Shown piece after piece: positions 18,726-27,715 of a stretch of 64,000 nt of DNA. The stretch is from contig NZ_VCEI01000025.1 of the NCBI RefSeq assembly GCF_005860765.1, forward strand, positions 558,001-622,000, written 5' to 3'. This stretch comes from Dyadobacter sediminis (lineage in GTDB: Bacteria > Bacteroidota > Bacteroidia > Cytophagales > Spirosomataceae). Under the pieces are notes generated by a model that saw only the letters and a list, made by a program, of their open reading frames with translations, did not search any database and was not told the DNA's origin. Position 1 is the first letter of the stretch. Each line of letters begins with the position of its first letter. The position numbers were made by a program, and so were the translations under genes.

Positions 18726-21311
18726 TCAGTTGAAAATGATTTTGTAGGTTTCTATTCCAAATCCTTTCAAATGAAAAGAAACCGGCTGATTAGCATTTGC
18801 AAGCGATTTGCCGGTTTCTGTATGGATGATGGATTTGATCTTTTTTCCTGCTGCCCATTTTTCGGGATCAAAGGTGATTTTGCCTTCTGTTGGCTGAACC
18901 CGGTTGTTCAGGATTGTTACAAAAGCCTCTTTGCTGCCTGCACTTTCTGCCAGGATCATGTCTGTTACAGGCGGGTTTCCCGATGCAAAACCTTCCTTGA
19001 TCACCAGCTTTGCTTTTTGGCCGTAAATGGTTCCGTCTGCAAATCCGTAGGTCTGGTGCGGGCCGACTTTTGGCGTTACAAATCCTCTCGGGAATGTTAC
19101 TTTGCCATTGGATCTGAATTCGGCTTCGGCCAGTAAATAATCTGTGATCCAGCCGACCTGCCACCAGGCGTGATGCGGATAAGGGCCGGCGCCTTTGTTC
19201 ATCGCGTTCCAGTAATAGGAAGCCACGCTTGTCTTGCTGTCTACAAATGCATCTCTGCCAATGGCGGCAGAACGGGCCATATCGGCGAACACAGGCTCGC
19301 CCGTTAGCTGAAACATCCGGATGAACATGCCCGCATGGCTCGCCAGCTGAATAGGCCCGTGACGCGTGGCCGAGCCGAAAATGCCGCCGTGTTCGAAGCT
19401 GAGCCCCGTCTGGCTGATTTCCCAGTCCTGCCTTTCGGTGCCATTCACATTTTTGACTTTCGTATCTGCAATCGGATGCGTGTAGATGGAAGCCGTGTAG
19501 ATTTTCGCACAGGTGATAGCTGCATCCTGGTATTTTTTGTCTTTTGTTAAATCATAAAGATCCAGAAACGCCTGAGCCGATTGTCCCGTAGCAAAGTCCG
19601 GAGCATAACGGGCATCGCCGCAAACTCCAAGGAAAGCGCCGGTTTCGACGGCATTTTTAATCATCCAGTCAGCTCCTTTCTGAGCAGCTTTCAGGTATTT
19701 TTCGTCTTTCAGCATCCGGTAGGCGACGATCATGCCGTAAAAAGTCGGACGCACATCTTTGATATCCCTGAATAGTTCCTGCTCGGTTTTGCGGTCGTAA
19801 GCCACTGCCCAGCTTCCATCCGCATTTTGCCAGCTCAGCAATTTTTCAGCCCCGAGTTTCAGGCGTTCTTTCAATTCCATGTTGGCCGGATCAAACAAGA
19901 GCATGTTGCCGATGTCGAGCATCACATAGTAAGTCAATGCGATCGGCTCGACGAGCTCGCCCCATTCTTCAACAAACTTTTTGCTTTTTGCCAGATAATA
20001 CTGTCCTTCCACAGCTCCTTTAAAAAAGCCGTTTTCAGTCTGCTGCTGAACAAGCTTGAAGTTTTCTGCCGGCGGAAGCACTTTTTGGGTCAGTTCAGGA
20101 TCATTTGTAGCGTTTGCAAGCATCCACATGGCGCCGTAATCCGAATTTTTCATTGCATCCTTATTGGATCCCACTACGCCGCCGAGGTAAGATTGTGCGC
20201 CGATCTGCTTGCCCTTGAACTCCTCCATGTTCCAGAGTGAAGTTTTAGGATCGGTCAGATAATGATGCATTTTTTCGATGCGGTCCGTCAATGACTGCTT
20301 GCTCTGGCGCAGCGCAAGTGTTTCGTTAAACTTGTAAATGTCATAGGCCGCATGCTTGATTGCTGCAAACCAGTCGCCTGCAATAAGGCTGTAACGGAAC
20401 GAATAACTGATTTTATCCCCGATGTTCCTTTCCGAGTTTTCTTCTCCCAAAACCGGATAATACAGCGTAGGCGAAAGCTCCGCTTTCCGGTTCATGTGCG
20501 ACAAGCCCAGGTGCCAGTCCGTCTGCGTGATTTTATCCGATTCCCACGGATCGCGCGCCAACCCCGGTTCAGGAATCACCGAAACCGTAATACCGGTTTT
20601 CGTACTTATCAACGGACTCAGTGTAGAAGCGCAGCGTTCTCTGTAAATCACCGGCCGACTTGGAATGCCGTGGCCGTACGCATAAGCCAGTGCAAAATTT
20701 TCCTGCATAAAATTTCCCTGAAAATAGCCCGGAACCGAAGCCCAGGCCATGTTTTCAGGAGAGACAGCGGCAAGGGTAGGAGTAGCCAGTGAAAAAAAAC
20801 CTTTCTTTTTCGGGATTAAAGTCAATGTAACCTGAATATCAGTCGGGAATTTCGGATCCAGTTTCCAGTTGGCGATTACCGTTGCTGCCTCGGTTTCCTT
20901 TTTGAATTCCAGCTCATTCTTTTTGATCAAAACCGCCGAGGGAAAAAAATGAAATGCGGTACCGGCCGTATTCAGGGAAACTTCGTTAGTGCTTTCCTTC
21001 CATTGCGCCTCCTGATAGTGATAATTATCTTCGGGAAACTTGCCGCCCGTACTTTTTTCAAAGGTTTCCCTGGGTTCAGATGAAGGTTTCGTCTGGCTAA
21101 AAAGCAACGTATAGGCTCCGGAGGGAGCCGCCACGTTGATCCACTTTCCGTCTTTTTTTACCTGAAGCTGATCCACGTTCCAATCCAGTTTATTGGCGCT
21201 TGCCCAGCTTACATGAATGTGATCATTCATCAGGCGGGCGGACGGGCGGCGCTGTGCGGCAACGTTCGACAGAAAAATAATGCTTAGTAACAGGGTAAGA
21301 AAACATTTCAT
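18726..21311 (-). CDS. Secreted alpha/alpha-toroid protein, putative glycan-active enzyme
   Basis: An 861-residue exported protein (signal peptide ending SNVAAQ). Residues about 30-330 are beta-rich. About 340-760 are helical, with repeats such as KYLKAAQKGADWMIKNA, KKYQDAAITCAKIY and EPVFADMARSAAIGRD that fit an (alpha/alpha)6 toroid, as in GH88/GH105 unsaturated glucuronyl hydrolases, GH127 and some lyases. SWQNADGSWAVAYD is a toroid signature. A C-terminal beta domain follows. Relatives are often labelled glycerophosphodiester phosphodiesterase, which the sequence does not support. It lies between SusD and the symporter in the operon, so a role in cutting the imported glycan is likely. Catalytic residues were not identified. 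Confidence 0.8.
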   Translation of the reverse strand: MKCFLTLLLSIIFLSNVAAQRRPSARLMNDHIHVSWASANKLDWNVDQLQVKKDGKWINVAAPSGAYTLLFSQTKPSSEPRETFEKSTGGKFPEDNYHYQEAQWKESTNEVSLNTAGTAFHFFPSAVLIKKNELEFKKETEAATVIANWKLDPKFPTDIQVTLTLIPKKKGFFSLATPTLAAVSPENMAWASVPGYFQGNFMQENFALAYAYGHGIPSRPVIYRERCASTLSPLISTKTGITVSVIPEPGLARDPWESDKITQTDWHLGLSHMNRKAELSPTLYYPVLGEENSERNIGDKISYSFRYSLIAGDWFAAIKHAAYDIYKFNETLALRQSKQSLTDRIEKMHHYLTDPKTSLWNMEEFKGKQIGAQSYLGGVVGSNKDAMKNSDYGAMWMLANATNDPELTQKVLPPAENFKLVQQQTENGFFKGAVEGQYYLAKSKKFVEEWGELVEPIALTYYVMLDIGNMLLFDPANMELKERLKLGAEKLLSWQNADGSWAVAYDRKTEQELFRDIKDVRPTFYGMIVAYRMLKDEKYLKAAQKGADWMIKNAVETGAFLGVCGDARYAPDFATGQSAQAFLDLYDLTKDKKYQDAAITCAKIYTASIYTHPIADTKVKNVNGTERQDWEISQTGLSFEHGGIFGSATRHGPIQLASHAGMFIRMFQLTGEPVFADMARSAAIGRDAFVDSKTSVASYYWNAMNKGAGPYPHHAWWQVGWITDYLLAEAEFRSNGKVTFPRGFVTPKVGPHQTYGFADGTIYGQKAKLVIKEGFASGNPPVTDMILAESAGSKEAFVTILNNRVQPTEGKITFDPEKWAAGKKIKSIIHTETGKSLANANQPVSFHLKGFGIETYKIIFN

Positions 21312-21433
21312 AAAATCAGATCTTTAATTCCATCCGTAACATACGTATTCAGTTTGCCCGCTTCACCGGTGTAAAAGATAAATACATGAAGCGACTTCAA
21401 CGGCTACCTTTTAAGTTTCAGCTTTTGTTCTGG

Positions 21434-22930
21434 CTACTTCCAGTCGGGATTTTGTTCCAGTTGCGGATTGGCATTGATCTCGTCCTGCGGAATGGGAAAA
21501 TACTTGTGTTTGGCCTGAACCGGACGGCTGGGATAAACCGAGTTTACGGCTTTGGGAATCACGGTAAGGTATTTGTTTGTCCTGGTGAGGTCATACCAGC
21601 GGTCGCCTTCTGCAAAAAATTCCCACGAACGTTCCTGGATCACCGCATCCAGAAATGCATCTTTGCCCAGCCCTTTGGTTAGCTCCGGAAGGCCTGCCCT
21701 TGTGCGAACGATATTGATGTACTCGTAAGCTTTTGCAGACGCACCGTTCAAACGTGCTTCCGCTTCTGCTGCAATGAGGTACATATCGGCCATCCGGAAA
21801 ATAGGAATGTTCGGGATCAAACCGGTGCTGGATACCGGGTCCTGGTATTTTTTGATCAAAACAGCGTCCGTTGTAATGGGCGTAATGCTTTTCTGCGGAA
21901 CCCATTTACCCGCTTTGTCAAGAAATGTGGTATCCAGCAATTGTCTGCGCTTGTCTTTGGGATCAAAGGAATTGAAAAATGACATGAACGCAAACATGGA
22001 GCCGTACGAGGTTTTGGCATATTCCACGCCGGCGCTTCCAACCGGGCCGGTCAGTCCCACGAGCTGGTGACTGTTGCCGGGCGTAATGGGATCTGCCTCG
22101 AAGGCCCAGATATTTTCCAAGCGTGCCTCATCTTCTTTCAGGTAACTGTATACATCCATCACATTGGGCATGAGCGCATACTTCCCGGATGCCATCACGC
22201 CCTGTGCTTTTTCCAGTGCCTTGGCCCAGTCTTCATTGTAAAGTGCGGCTTTGGCATAAAGCGCATCCACGGCTTCTTTCGACGGGCGTCCTTTTTCATT
22301 GGCCGGATAGGAAGGCAATCCTGCCTGTGAAGCTGCATCCAGATCGCTGTAAATCTGCCTGTAAACATCCGCTTTCGGACTTTTCGGGAAGTAGGCTTTC
22401 GCTTCCGTTACACTCGGTTCGGTTTTAATCACCACGTCTCCAAAGTTTTTTGCCAGTGTCCACAGGTAAAATGCCCTCAGAAAATAAGCTTCTCCGATGA
22501 TCTGCTTCTTGCGCGTTTCATCCATGGCCGCATCCGGAACTTTGGCAATAATCCAGTTGGCCTTTTCAATGCCGCTGTACGAGGAAATCCAGAGCTGCTG
22601 AGGCGACTCGTTTGTCCGGCCGGCACTTTTCTGAACGGTATAAGTCGGCTCTACTGTAAACAATGTCAATGAATTGCGGCCTACAACACCTCTCGGATAA
22701 ACCTGATCCGCGCTGTAATCGGGCACCATGGTTGCTGCCGGACCGCCGTATAATCCGCCCAACGCATCGTATACGGCCAGCAGGCCTTTTTCAGCATCCG
22801 AAGCTGTTTTATAGAAAGATTCAACAAAGATGGAAGAATAAATTTCTTCATCAAGCTGACAGGAACCCAGTCCCAGTGTTAATGCCGCAAGCGGAATTAT
22901 TTTCTTGAATGTATTTTTCAGAAGTTTCAT
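21434..22930 (-). CDS. SusD/RagB family outer-membrane lipoprotein
   Basis: A 498-residue glycan-binding lipoprotein (lipobox LGLGSC). It has TPR-like helices (KANWIIAKVPDAAMDETRKKQIIGEAYFLRAFYLWTLAKNFGD, split over several blocks) and the family end: VIQERSWEFFAEGDRWYDLTR, then KYFPIPQDEINANPQLEQNPDW. SusD proteins cap the SusC channel and capture oligosaccharides at the cell surface. The gene follows SusC by 21 bases and precedes the toroid gene. This is the lid of the first transport pair in the window. Confidence 0.95.
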   Translation of the reverse strand: MKLLKNTFKKIIPLAALTLGLGSCQLDEEIYSSIFVESFYKTASDAEKGLLAVYDALGGLYGGPAATMVPDYSADQVYPRGVVGRNSLTLFTVEPTYTVQKSAGRTNESPQQLWISSYSGIEKANWIIAKVPDAAMDETRKKQIIGEAYFLRAFYLWTLAKNFGDVVIKTEPSVTEAKAYFPKSPKADVYRQIYSDLDAASQAGLPSYPANEKGRPSKEAVDALYAKAALYNEDWAKALEKAQGVMASGKYALMPNVMDVYSYLKEDEARLENIWAFEADPITPGNSHQLVGLTGPVGSAGVEYAKTSYGSMFAFMSFFNSFDPKDKRRQLLDTTFLDKAGKWVPQKSITPITTDAVLIKKYQDPVSSTGLIPNIPIFRMADMYLIAAEAEARLNGASAKAYEYINIVRTRAGLPELTKGLGKDAFLDAVIQERSWEFFAEGDRWYDLTRTNKYLTVIPKAVNSVYPSRPVQAKHKYFPIPQDEINANPQLEQNPDWK

Positions 22931-22951
22931 GTTTCAAATTGTTTAGGGCAT

Positions 22952-25900
22952 TTAGAAAGTCAGCTGAATGCCTCCCAGAAATGATTTCGACTGCGGATAA
23001 ACCAGGTTGTCAATGCCGATTGTCGTGTTGGAACCGGCATATGTATTGACCTCAGGATCAAAACCGGAGTATTTCGTAAACGTAAACAGGTTATTGCCGC
23101 TTACATAAATTCGCAGCCTGCTTATTCCTTTGATCGTTGGAAGCGTGTAGCCGAGCATCAGGTTCTTGAAGCGCAGATAGGAGCCGTCTTCAACCGCGTA
23201 GGACGAAATCGGAAGGCGGCCTGCAACGGCAGGACTTACGTATTGGTTGCTCGGGTTTTCCGGAGTCCAGCGGTTTTCAACACCTTGCAACAGATTGCGC
23301 TGGCCCAGCGGATTTTCAAACGAAAGCCTGCTGATGTTGTAAATGTCGTTGCCCTGTGTTCCCGAGAAAAACGCGCTCAGGTCAAAATTTTTAAAAGTGA
23401 CATTGGTAGAAAAACCGTAAATAAACTTTGGATTGGGATTTCCGGTAATCACCTGATCAGCCGAGTTGATGACGCCATCGCTGTTGATATCTTTAACCTT
23501 GTGTCCGCCCAGTCTTCCGTCATAGCCCGGCACAATCGTTTCGCCGGTCTGGTTGATGCCGTCGAAAACATACGTTTTGAAAACGCCAAGCGGCTCACCG
23601 ACTTTAAGGATGGTATAATTGGTGATGAATCTTTCGTTGGTGGTGCCTCCGTCCAGATCAAGTACTTTGTTGCGGTTCAGCGTAAGGTTGCCATTGATGC
23701 TCCATTTCAAAGGGCCGTTTAGCAGGTTTGCATTGACCGCGATTTCAAGTCCTTTATTTTCAAGAGAACCATAATTTCCGGTTATGCTGCTGTAACCCGA
23801 TGAAAGCGGCAGCGTCTTGATATACAGAAGATCTTCGGTTTTTTTGATGTAATAATCAACAATCAATGAGAATCGGTTACTGAGCAAGCTGGCATCGATA
23901 CCGATGTTGGTCTGCGTTGACTTTTCCCAGCGAAGGTCCGGGTTTGAAATGCCCGAAGGACGGATGGCTGTGAAATACGTATGGTTGATGTTGTAACCGC
24001 CGCCCGATTCCACCGTTGCCAGAGACTGATAAGGATCAATGCCGCCGGCATTTCCGGTAATTCCGTAACTTCCACGCACTTTCATATCCGACAGCCACGA
24101 TACATCTTTCATAAACGGTTCTTCAATGATGCGCCATGCTGCCGAAACGGCCGGAAAAAATCCATACTTGTGGTTTGCCCCAAACTTGCTCGAACCATCG
24201 ACGCGGGCAGTAACATCAATAAAATAACGGTCTTTAAAACCATAGTTGATCCTGCCCATGTACGAGTCAAGCCGCTGCATGTTCCGGCTGCTCGAAATAG
24301 TACGGTTCAATGCCAACTGGAGTGCTTCGTTTCTGGTCGCATCATTTGGGAAGCCCGTTGCATTGATCTGATTGCTGTTGTATTTCTCCGTCTGCGTTGC
24401 GAACAGACCTGTGAATTTCAAGCTATGATTGGCAGCAATTCTGGTACTGTATGAAAGCACACTCTCATGCAGCAGGCCAAGGAAATTGGAATTGAATTTT
24501 GCGGCAGTTCCCGAATTATCGTTGCGGTCTTTCAGTGCAATGATCGAAATCGGCAGATACGTATCGTAAAGTCTGGAATCCACGTCTGCGTTAAAGGAAG
24601 CACGGTAAGTGAGGCCGGGCAGGATCGTATAATCTCCGTAAAGGTTGATCAGCGCCCGTTTGATATTCCGTTTTCGCATGATGGAGGTGTAGTTCAGCGG
24701 GTTAATGACCTCGCGGTACTGGCCGTTGCCCTGTTCTGCAAACGGGAAAATGGAGCCGTCTTCTTTATAAGGCTGCAAAGTCGGCGGAGCGCCAATCGCC
24801 GCACCCAGCACACTGCCGGTAACAACTGCGGCATCGCCTATCGTGGTACTTGCGGCTTCTATTCCGTTGTTATTGGAAAAGCTGCCCATTACACTCGTGC
24901 CTACCCGGAGCCGCTTGCTGATAGTATGGTCAATATTGAGGCGGTATGTAAAACGTTTGAAGTCCGAATTAATGATCACGCCATCCTGGTCAAAGTAATT
25001 GGCGGAGAGCGAAAGCTGCGTTTTATCAGAACCACCGCTGATCGTAAGCTGATGATTCTGGATCGGCGCTTTCTGGAAAATCAGGTCCTGCCAGTCCACA
25101 CCTTCTCCAAGGCTGGCCGGATCCGGATACGCGTTGTTTTTGAAGGTTTCATTTTCAAGCTGGGCAAATTCGGCGGCATTCAGGACGTCCAGCTTTTTGG
25201 TAACCTGCTGCACGCCGTAATAGCTTTCCAGCGACACGTTCGTCTTGCCTGCCTTTCCGCGTTTGGTCGTGATCAGGATCACGCCATTGGCGGCCCGTGC
25301 CCCGTAAATGGCAGAAGCAGAGGCATCCTTCAATACTTCTACCGATTCAATATCATTGGGGTTAATGGTTGAAAGAGGGCTTACGTCATTGATTCCGCCG
25401 CTGTTTGAGATCTGGATTCCATCGATTACATACAGAGGCTCCGCATTTCCGTTGATGGAGTTCGTGCCCCGGATTCTGACACTGATGTTACCGCCCGGCG
25501 AGCCGGAGTTCTGGCTGATCTGCACACCCGAAACGCGCGATTGCAATCCCTGCGCCACATTCGTGATCGGTAACTGGGTAAGTTCATCTGACTTTACAGA
25601 AGCAATGGATCCGGTCGTCTCAATTTTCCGCTGTGTGCCGTAACCTACCACCACCACTTCTTCCAGCGCTTTGGTATCTGCTTTCAATGTAACATTTACC
25701 TCAGAGCGATTGTTGATGCCGGTTTCTTCGCGTAAATACCCTACAAACGAAATGACCAGCGTAGCGGAAGGTGAAACCTCCAGTGTATAAACACCTTCAA
25801 CATTCGTAAGCGTCCCTTGCTGGGTTCCTTTCACGGCAACACTTGCGCCGGGAATCCCTTCGCCTTTTTCGTCTGTAACTTTGCCCGTAACCGTGCTGTT

Positions 25901-25975
25901 CTGCGCCAGACCTTTATTTATCAAGTTCCACTGCAGGAACATCAGTAGAAATAAACCGAGTATTTTTTTTTGCAT
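22952..25975 (-). CDS. SusC/RagA TonB-dependent transporter
   Basis: A 1007-residue outer-membrane importer. In order: signal peptide (ends GLAQ), CarboxypepD_reg-like domain (VTGKVTDEKGEGIPGASVAV), TonB box-like linker ending VVVGYGTQRK, plug (about 110-230, with VSGVQISQNSGSPGGNISVR and GARAANGVILITTK) and a 22-strand barrel to the last residues GGIQLTF. No N-terminal SusF-type or sigma-regulator (STN) domain is present, so signalling by this receptor is unlikely; control probably comes from the LacI-type gene on the other side of the spacer. It is the first gene of the operon reaching to 12566. Confidence 0.96.
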   Translation of the reverse strand: MQKKILGLFLLMFLQWNLINKGLAQNSTVTGKVTDEKGEGIPGASVAVKGTQQGTLTNVEGVYTLEVSPSATLVISFVGYLREETGINNRSEVNVTLKADTKALEEVVVVGYGTQRKIETTGSIASVKSDELTQLPITNVAQGLQSRVSGVQISQNSGSPGGNISVRIRGTNSINGNAEPLYVIDGIQISNSGGINDVSPLSTINPNDIESVEVLKDASASAIYGARAANGVILITTKRGKAGKTNVSLESYYGVQQVTKKLDVLNAAEFAQLENETFKNNAYPDPASLGEGVDWQDLIFQKAPIQNHQLTISGGSDKTQLSLSANYFDQDGVIINSDFKRFTYRLNIDHTISKRLRVGTSVMGSFSNNNGIEAASTTIGDAAVVTGSVLGAAIGAPPTLQPYKEDGSIFPFAEQGNGQYREVINPLNYTSIMRKRNIKRALINLYGDYTILPGLTYRASFNADVDSRLYDTYLPISIIALKDRNDNSGTAAKFNSNFLGLLHESVLSYSTRIAANHSLKFTGLFATQTEKYNSNQINATGFPNDATRNEALQLALNRTISSSRNMQRLDSYMGRINYGFKDRYFIDVTARVDGSSKFGANHKYGFFPAVSAAWRIIEEPFMKDVSWLSDMKVRGSYGITGNAGGIDPYQSLATVESGGGYNINHTYFTAIRPSGISNPDLRWEKSTQTNIGIDASLLSNRFSLIVDYYIKKTEDLLYIKTLPLSSGYSSITGNYGSLENKGLEIAVNANLLNGPLKWSINGNLTLNRNKVLDLDGGTTNERFITNYTILKVGEPLGVFKTYVFDGINQTGETIVPGYDGRLGGHKVKDINSDGVINSADQVITGNPNPKFIYGFSTNVTFKNFDLSAFFSGTQGNDIYNISRLSFENPLGQRNLLQGVENRWTPENPSNQYVSPAVAGRLPISSYAVEDGSYLRFKNLMLGYTLPTIKGISRLRIYVSGNNLFTFTKYSGFDPEVNTYAGSNTTIGIDNLVYPQSKSFLGGIQLTF

Positions 25976-26173
25976 AAATAGTAAGGGTAAAAGGATTTGT
26001 TATTGAAATAGTACCAATATTTTCTAATGTTTGCCCTAGATTTCAAATAGTAACCAAAGTTGAAAAATGGGCTGGTTAGCTGCTTTAACAGATAACTATG
26101 TTGAAGATACAGGTACCGGGATAAGCTATCAAGGGTGAATAAAGCCAATTAAGTGTAGAATTAAAACAAAAAG

Positions 26174-26205
26174 TATCGGTAACGTTTGCGAATACGTTAC
26201 CGATA
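26174..26205. promoter_or_regulatory. Perfect 12-bp inverted repeat, candidate LacI operator
   Basis: TATCGGTAACGT (26174-26185) and ACGTTACCGATA (26194-26205) are exact inverted repeats around an 8-base spacer TTGCGAAT. The element lies in the 332-base gap between the opposed SusC and LacI genes, about 200 bases before SusC and 103 before LacI. LacI-family proteins bind such palindromes as dimers. There is no T-run after either arm, which argues against a terminator. The rest of the gap is AT-rich. Binding is inferred from location. Confidence 0.65.
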
Positions 26206-26255
26206 TATGGTTATGATTATTTTAAATATGAAAATATTTTTATCCTGATTATCGC

Positions 26256-26263
26256 TAGTTTTG
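26256..26263 (+). promoter_or_regulatory. Possible Bacteroidota -7 box for the LacI gene
   Basis: TAGTTTTG matches the Bacteroidota -7 consensus TAnnTTTG and lies 45 bases before the LacI ATG. A clear TTG-containing -33 element is missing, so support is partial. Confidence 0.35.
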
Positions 26264-26307
26264 TAATCCTGTTTTTGAAAATAGGTAATAAATATTAAAA
26301 AAGTACA

Positions 26308-27480
26308 ATGATAAGCTGTCCAAAATGTTCCGAGGTAGGATCGATCATGAAAGCCGGGTACGTCCGCAATAAACAGCGGTATGTTTGCAAGGATTGTAAC
26401 TATTTTTTCACACTCGCCAATCCGGAAAGTCCGGTTCCCGGGAAAAAGGCAAGGCGGCACCAAACGACGATTATTGACATCGCCCGTTCCATCGGCGTAT
26501 CAAACTCAACGGTTTCCAGAGCTTTGCACGGGCATGCAGATATTAGTCCGGAAACGCGGCAGGCTGTACTGAACATGGCCTCTCAAATGGATTACCAGCC
26601 CAATCAGCTGGCATATAATCTGGTAAAAAGCAGGACGAACACCATCGGAATGATCGTGCCCGAGTTTCATAATCCATTTTTTCCGAATGTGATCATCGGA
26701 GCGCATCATGTGCTGACAGAGGCGGGTTACAATCTCACCATTATGCAGTCCAATGAATCCTACCCGGTAGAAGTGTCGAATACGAAGGCCATGCTGGCAA
26801 ACCGGATTGATGGCTTGCTTATATCCCTGACGCAGGAAACCAATAATTTCGATCATCTGAAAGTCTTTGAAAAAAGAGGGATCCCGCTGATTCTTTTTAA
26901 CCGGGTTTGCGATCATGTAGAAGTTCCCAAAGTAGTAGTCAATGATTTTGACGCATCGTTTTCGGCGGTCGAACACTTGATTTTGAATGGTTATGAACGC
27001 ATTGCTCATCTGGGAGGGCCGCTCACGTTGCTTGTCAGCCGGGAACGCTTGCGCGGCTACAGGGCCGCAATGGAAAAGCATGGCAAGAGCATCGAGGAAA
27101 ATATGATCATCCAAGGGATGTTCTCTCAGCAGAAAGCCCGGATTTACGGAAAATATTTACTGGAACTTGAAAACCGGCCGGATGCAATCTTTGCCGTCAA
27201 TGATTCTGCGGCTATAGAAATCATGTTATTGGCCATGGAAAAAGGCATCAGAATTCCCGAAGAGCTTGGTGTAGTAGGGTTTAGCGATAATCCGGAATCA
27301 GCTTATATCGGACCTGGCCTAACGACAGTCCGCCAGCCTACCCTGGAAATGGGAACAACCACTGCGGAATGGATTTTACAAATGGTGGATTCGGAAACAG
27401 AGATTGCAATGCCAACTCAGAAAATACTTAAAACTGAATTAGTCGTTCGGGGATCATCCAATCGGATACGCGACATTTGA
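26308..27480 (+). CDS. LacI-type regulator with N-terminal zinc ribbon
   Basis: A 390-residue regulator of three parts. Residues 1-35 are a zinc ribbon with Cys4, Cys7, Cys27 and Cys30 and the sequence KQRYVCKDC, very like the N-terminus of IS1 InsA-type transposase proteins. A basic linker (GKKARRHQTT) leads to a LacI helix-turn-helix (about 52-100, TIIDIARSIGVSNSTVSRAL). The remainder is a periplasmic-binding-protein-like sensor (NTIGMIVPEFHNPFFPNVI to TTVRQPTLEMG). LacI proteins normally start at the helix-turn-helix, so the ribbon is an addition. It is divergent from the SusC operon and probably controls it through the palindrome at 26174. Confidence 0.92.
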   Translation: MISCPKCSEVGSIMKAGYVRNKQRYVCKDCNYFFTLANPESPVPGKKARRHQTTIIDIARSIGVSNSTVSRALHGHADISPETRQAVLNMASQMDYQPNQLAYNLVKSRTNTIGMIVPEFHNPFFPNVIIGAHHVLTEAGYNLTIMQSNESYPVEVSNTKAMLANRIDGLLISLTQETNNFDHLKVFEKRGIPLILFNRVCDHVEVPKVVVNDFDASFSAVEHLILNGYERIAHLGGPLTLLVSRERLRGYRAAMEKHGKSIEENMIIQGMFSQQKARIYGKYLLELENRPDAIFAVNDSAAIEIMLLAMEKGIRIPEELGVVGFSDNPESAYIGPGLTTVRQPTLEMGTTTAEWILQMVDSETEIAMPTQKILKTELVVRGSSNRIRDI

Positions 27481-27659
27481 ATCAGTGTTCGAAAGCATCA
27501 TGCATTTTACTTGCTGATATCTGATATTCGGCAACTCGGTTGATGTAAAAAGGAGACAGATAGGATTGAACCAAATTTAGGCAGGTGAGTAGCCAGCATG
27601 GTATATTTTGTGAAAATTATAGTCAGAGAAATGCTGCATGCCTGTTTAATCACGTGGTT

Positions 27660-27708
27660 TACCCAACCGGAAAGGTATTGTATTTTCTTACACCATTCCG
27701 GTTGGGTA
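27660..27708. terminator. Inverted repeat downstream of SusD, likely terminator
   Basis: Thirteen-base exact arms TACCCAACCGGAA (27660-27672) and TTCCGGTTGGGTA (27696-27708) with a 23-base loop lie just past the SusD stop (27716) and between convergent LacI and SusD genes. No strong T-run follows, so the terminator role rests on structure and position. The remaining 27481-27659 holds nothing I recognise. Confidence 0.5.
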
Positions 27709-27715
27709 TCTGCTA

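Noticed and set aside
24467-25372. A 301-codon plus-strand frame
   Set aside because: It lies wholly opposite the SusC gene, whose domains are clear; the antisense translation has no family features.
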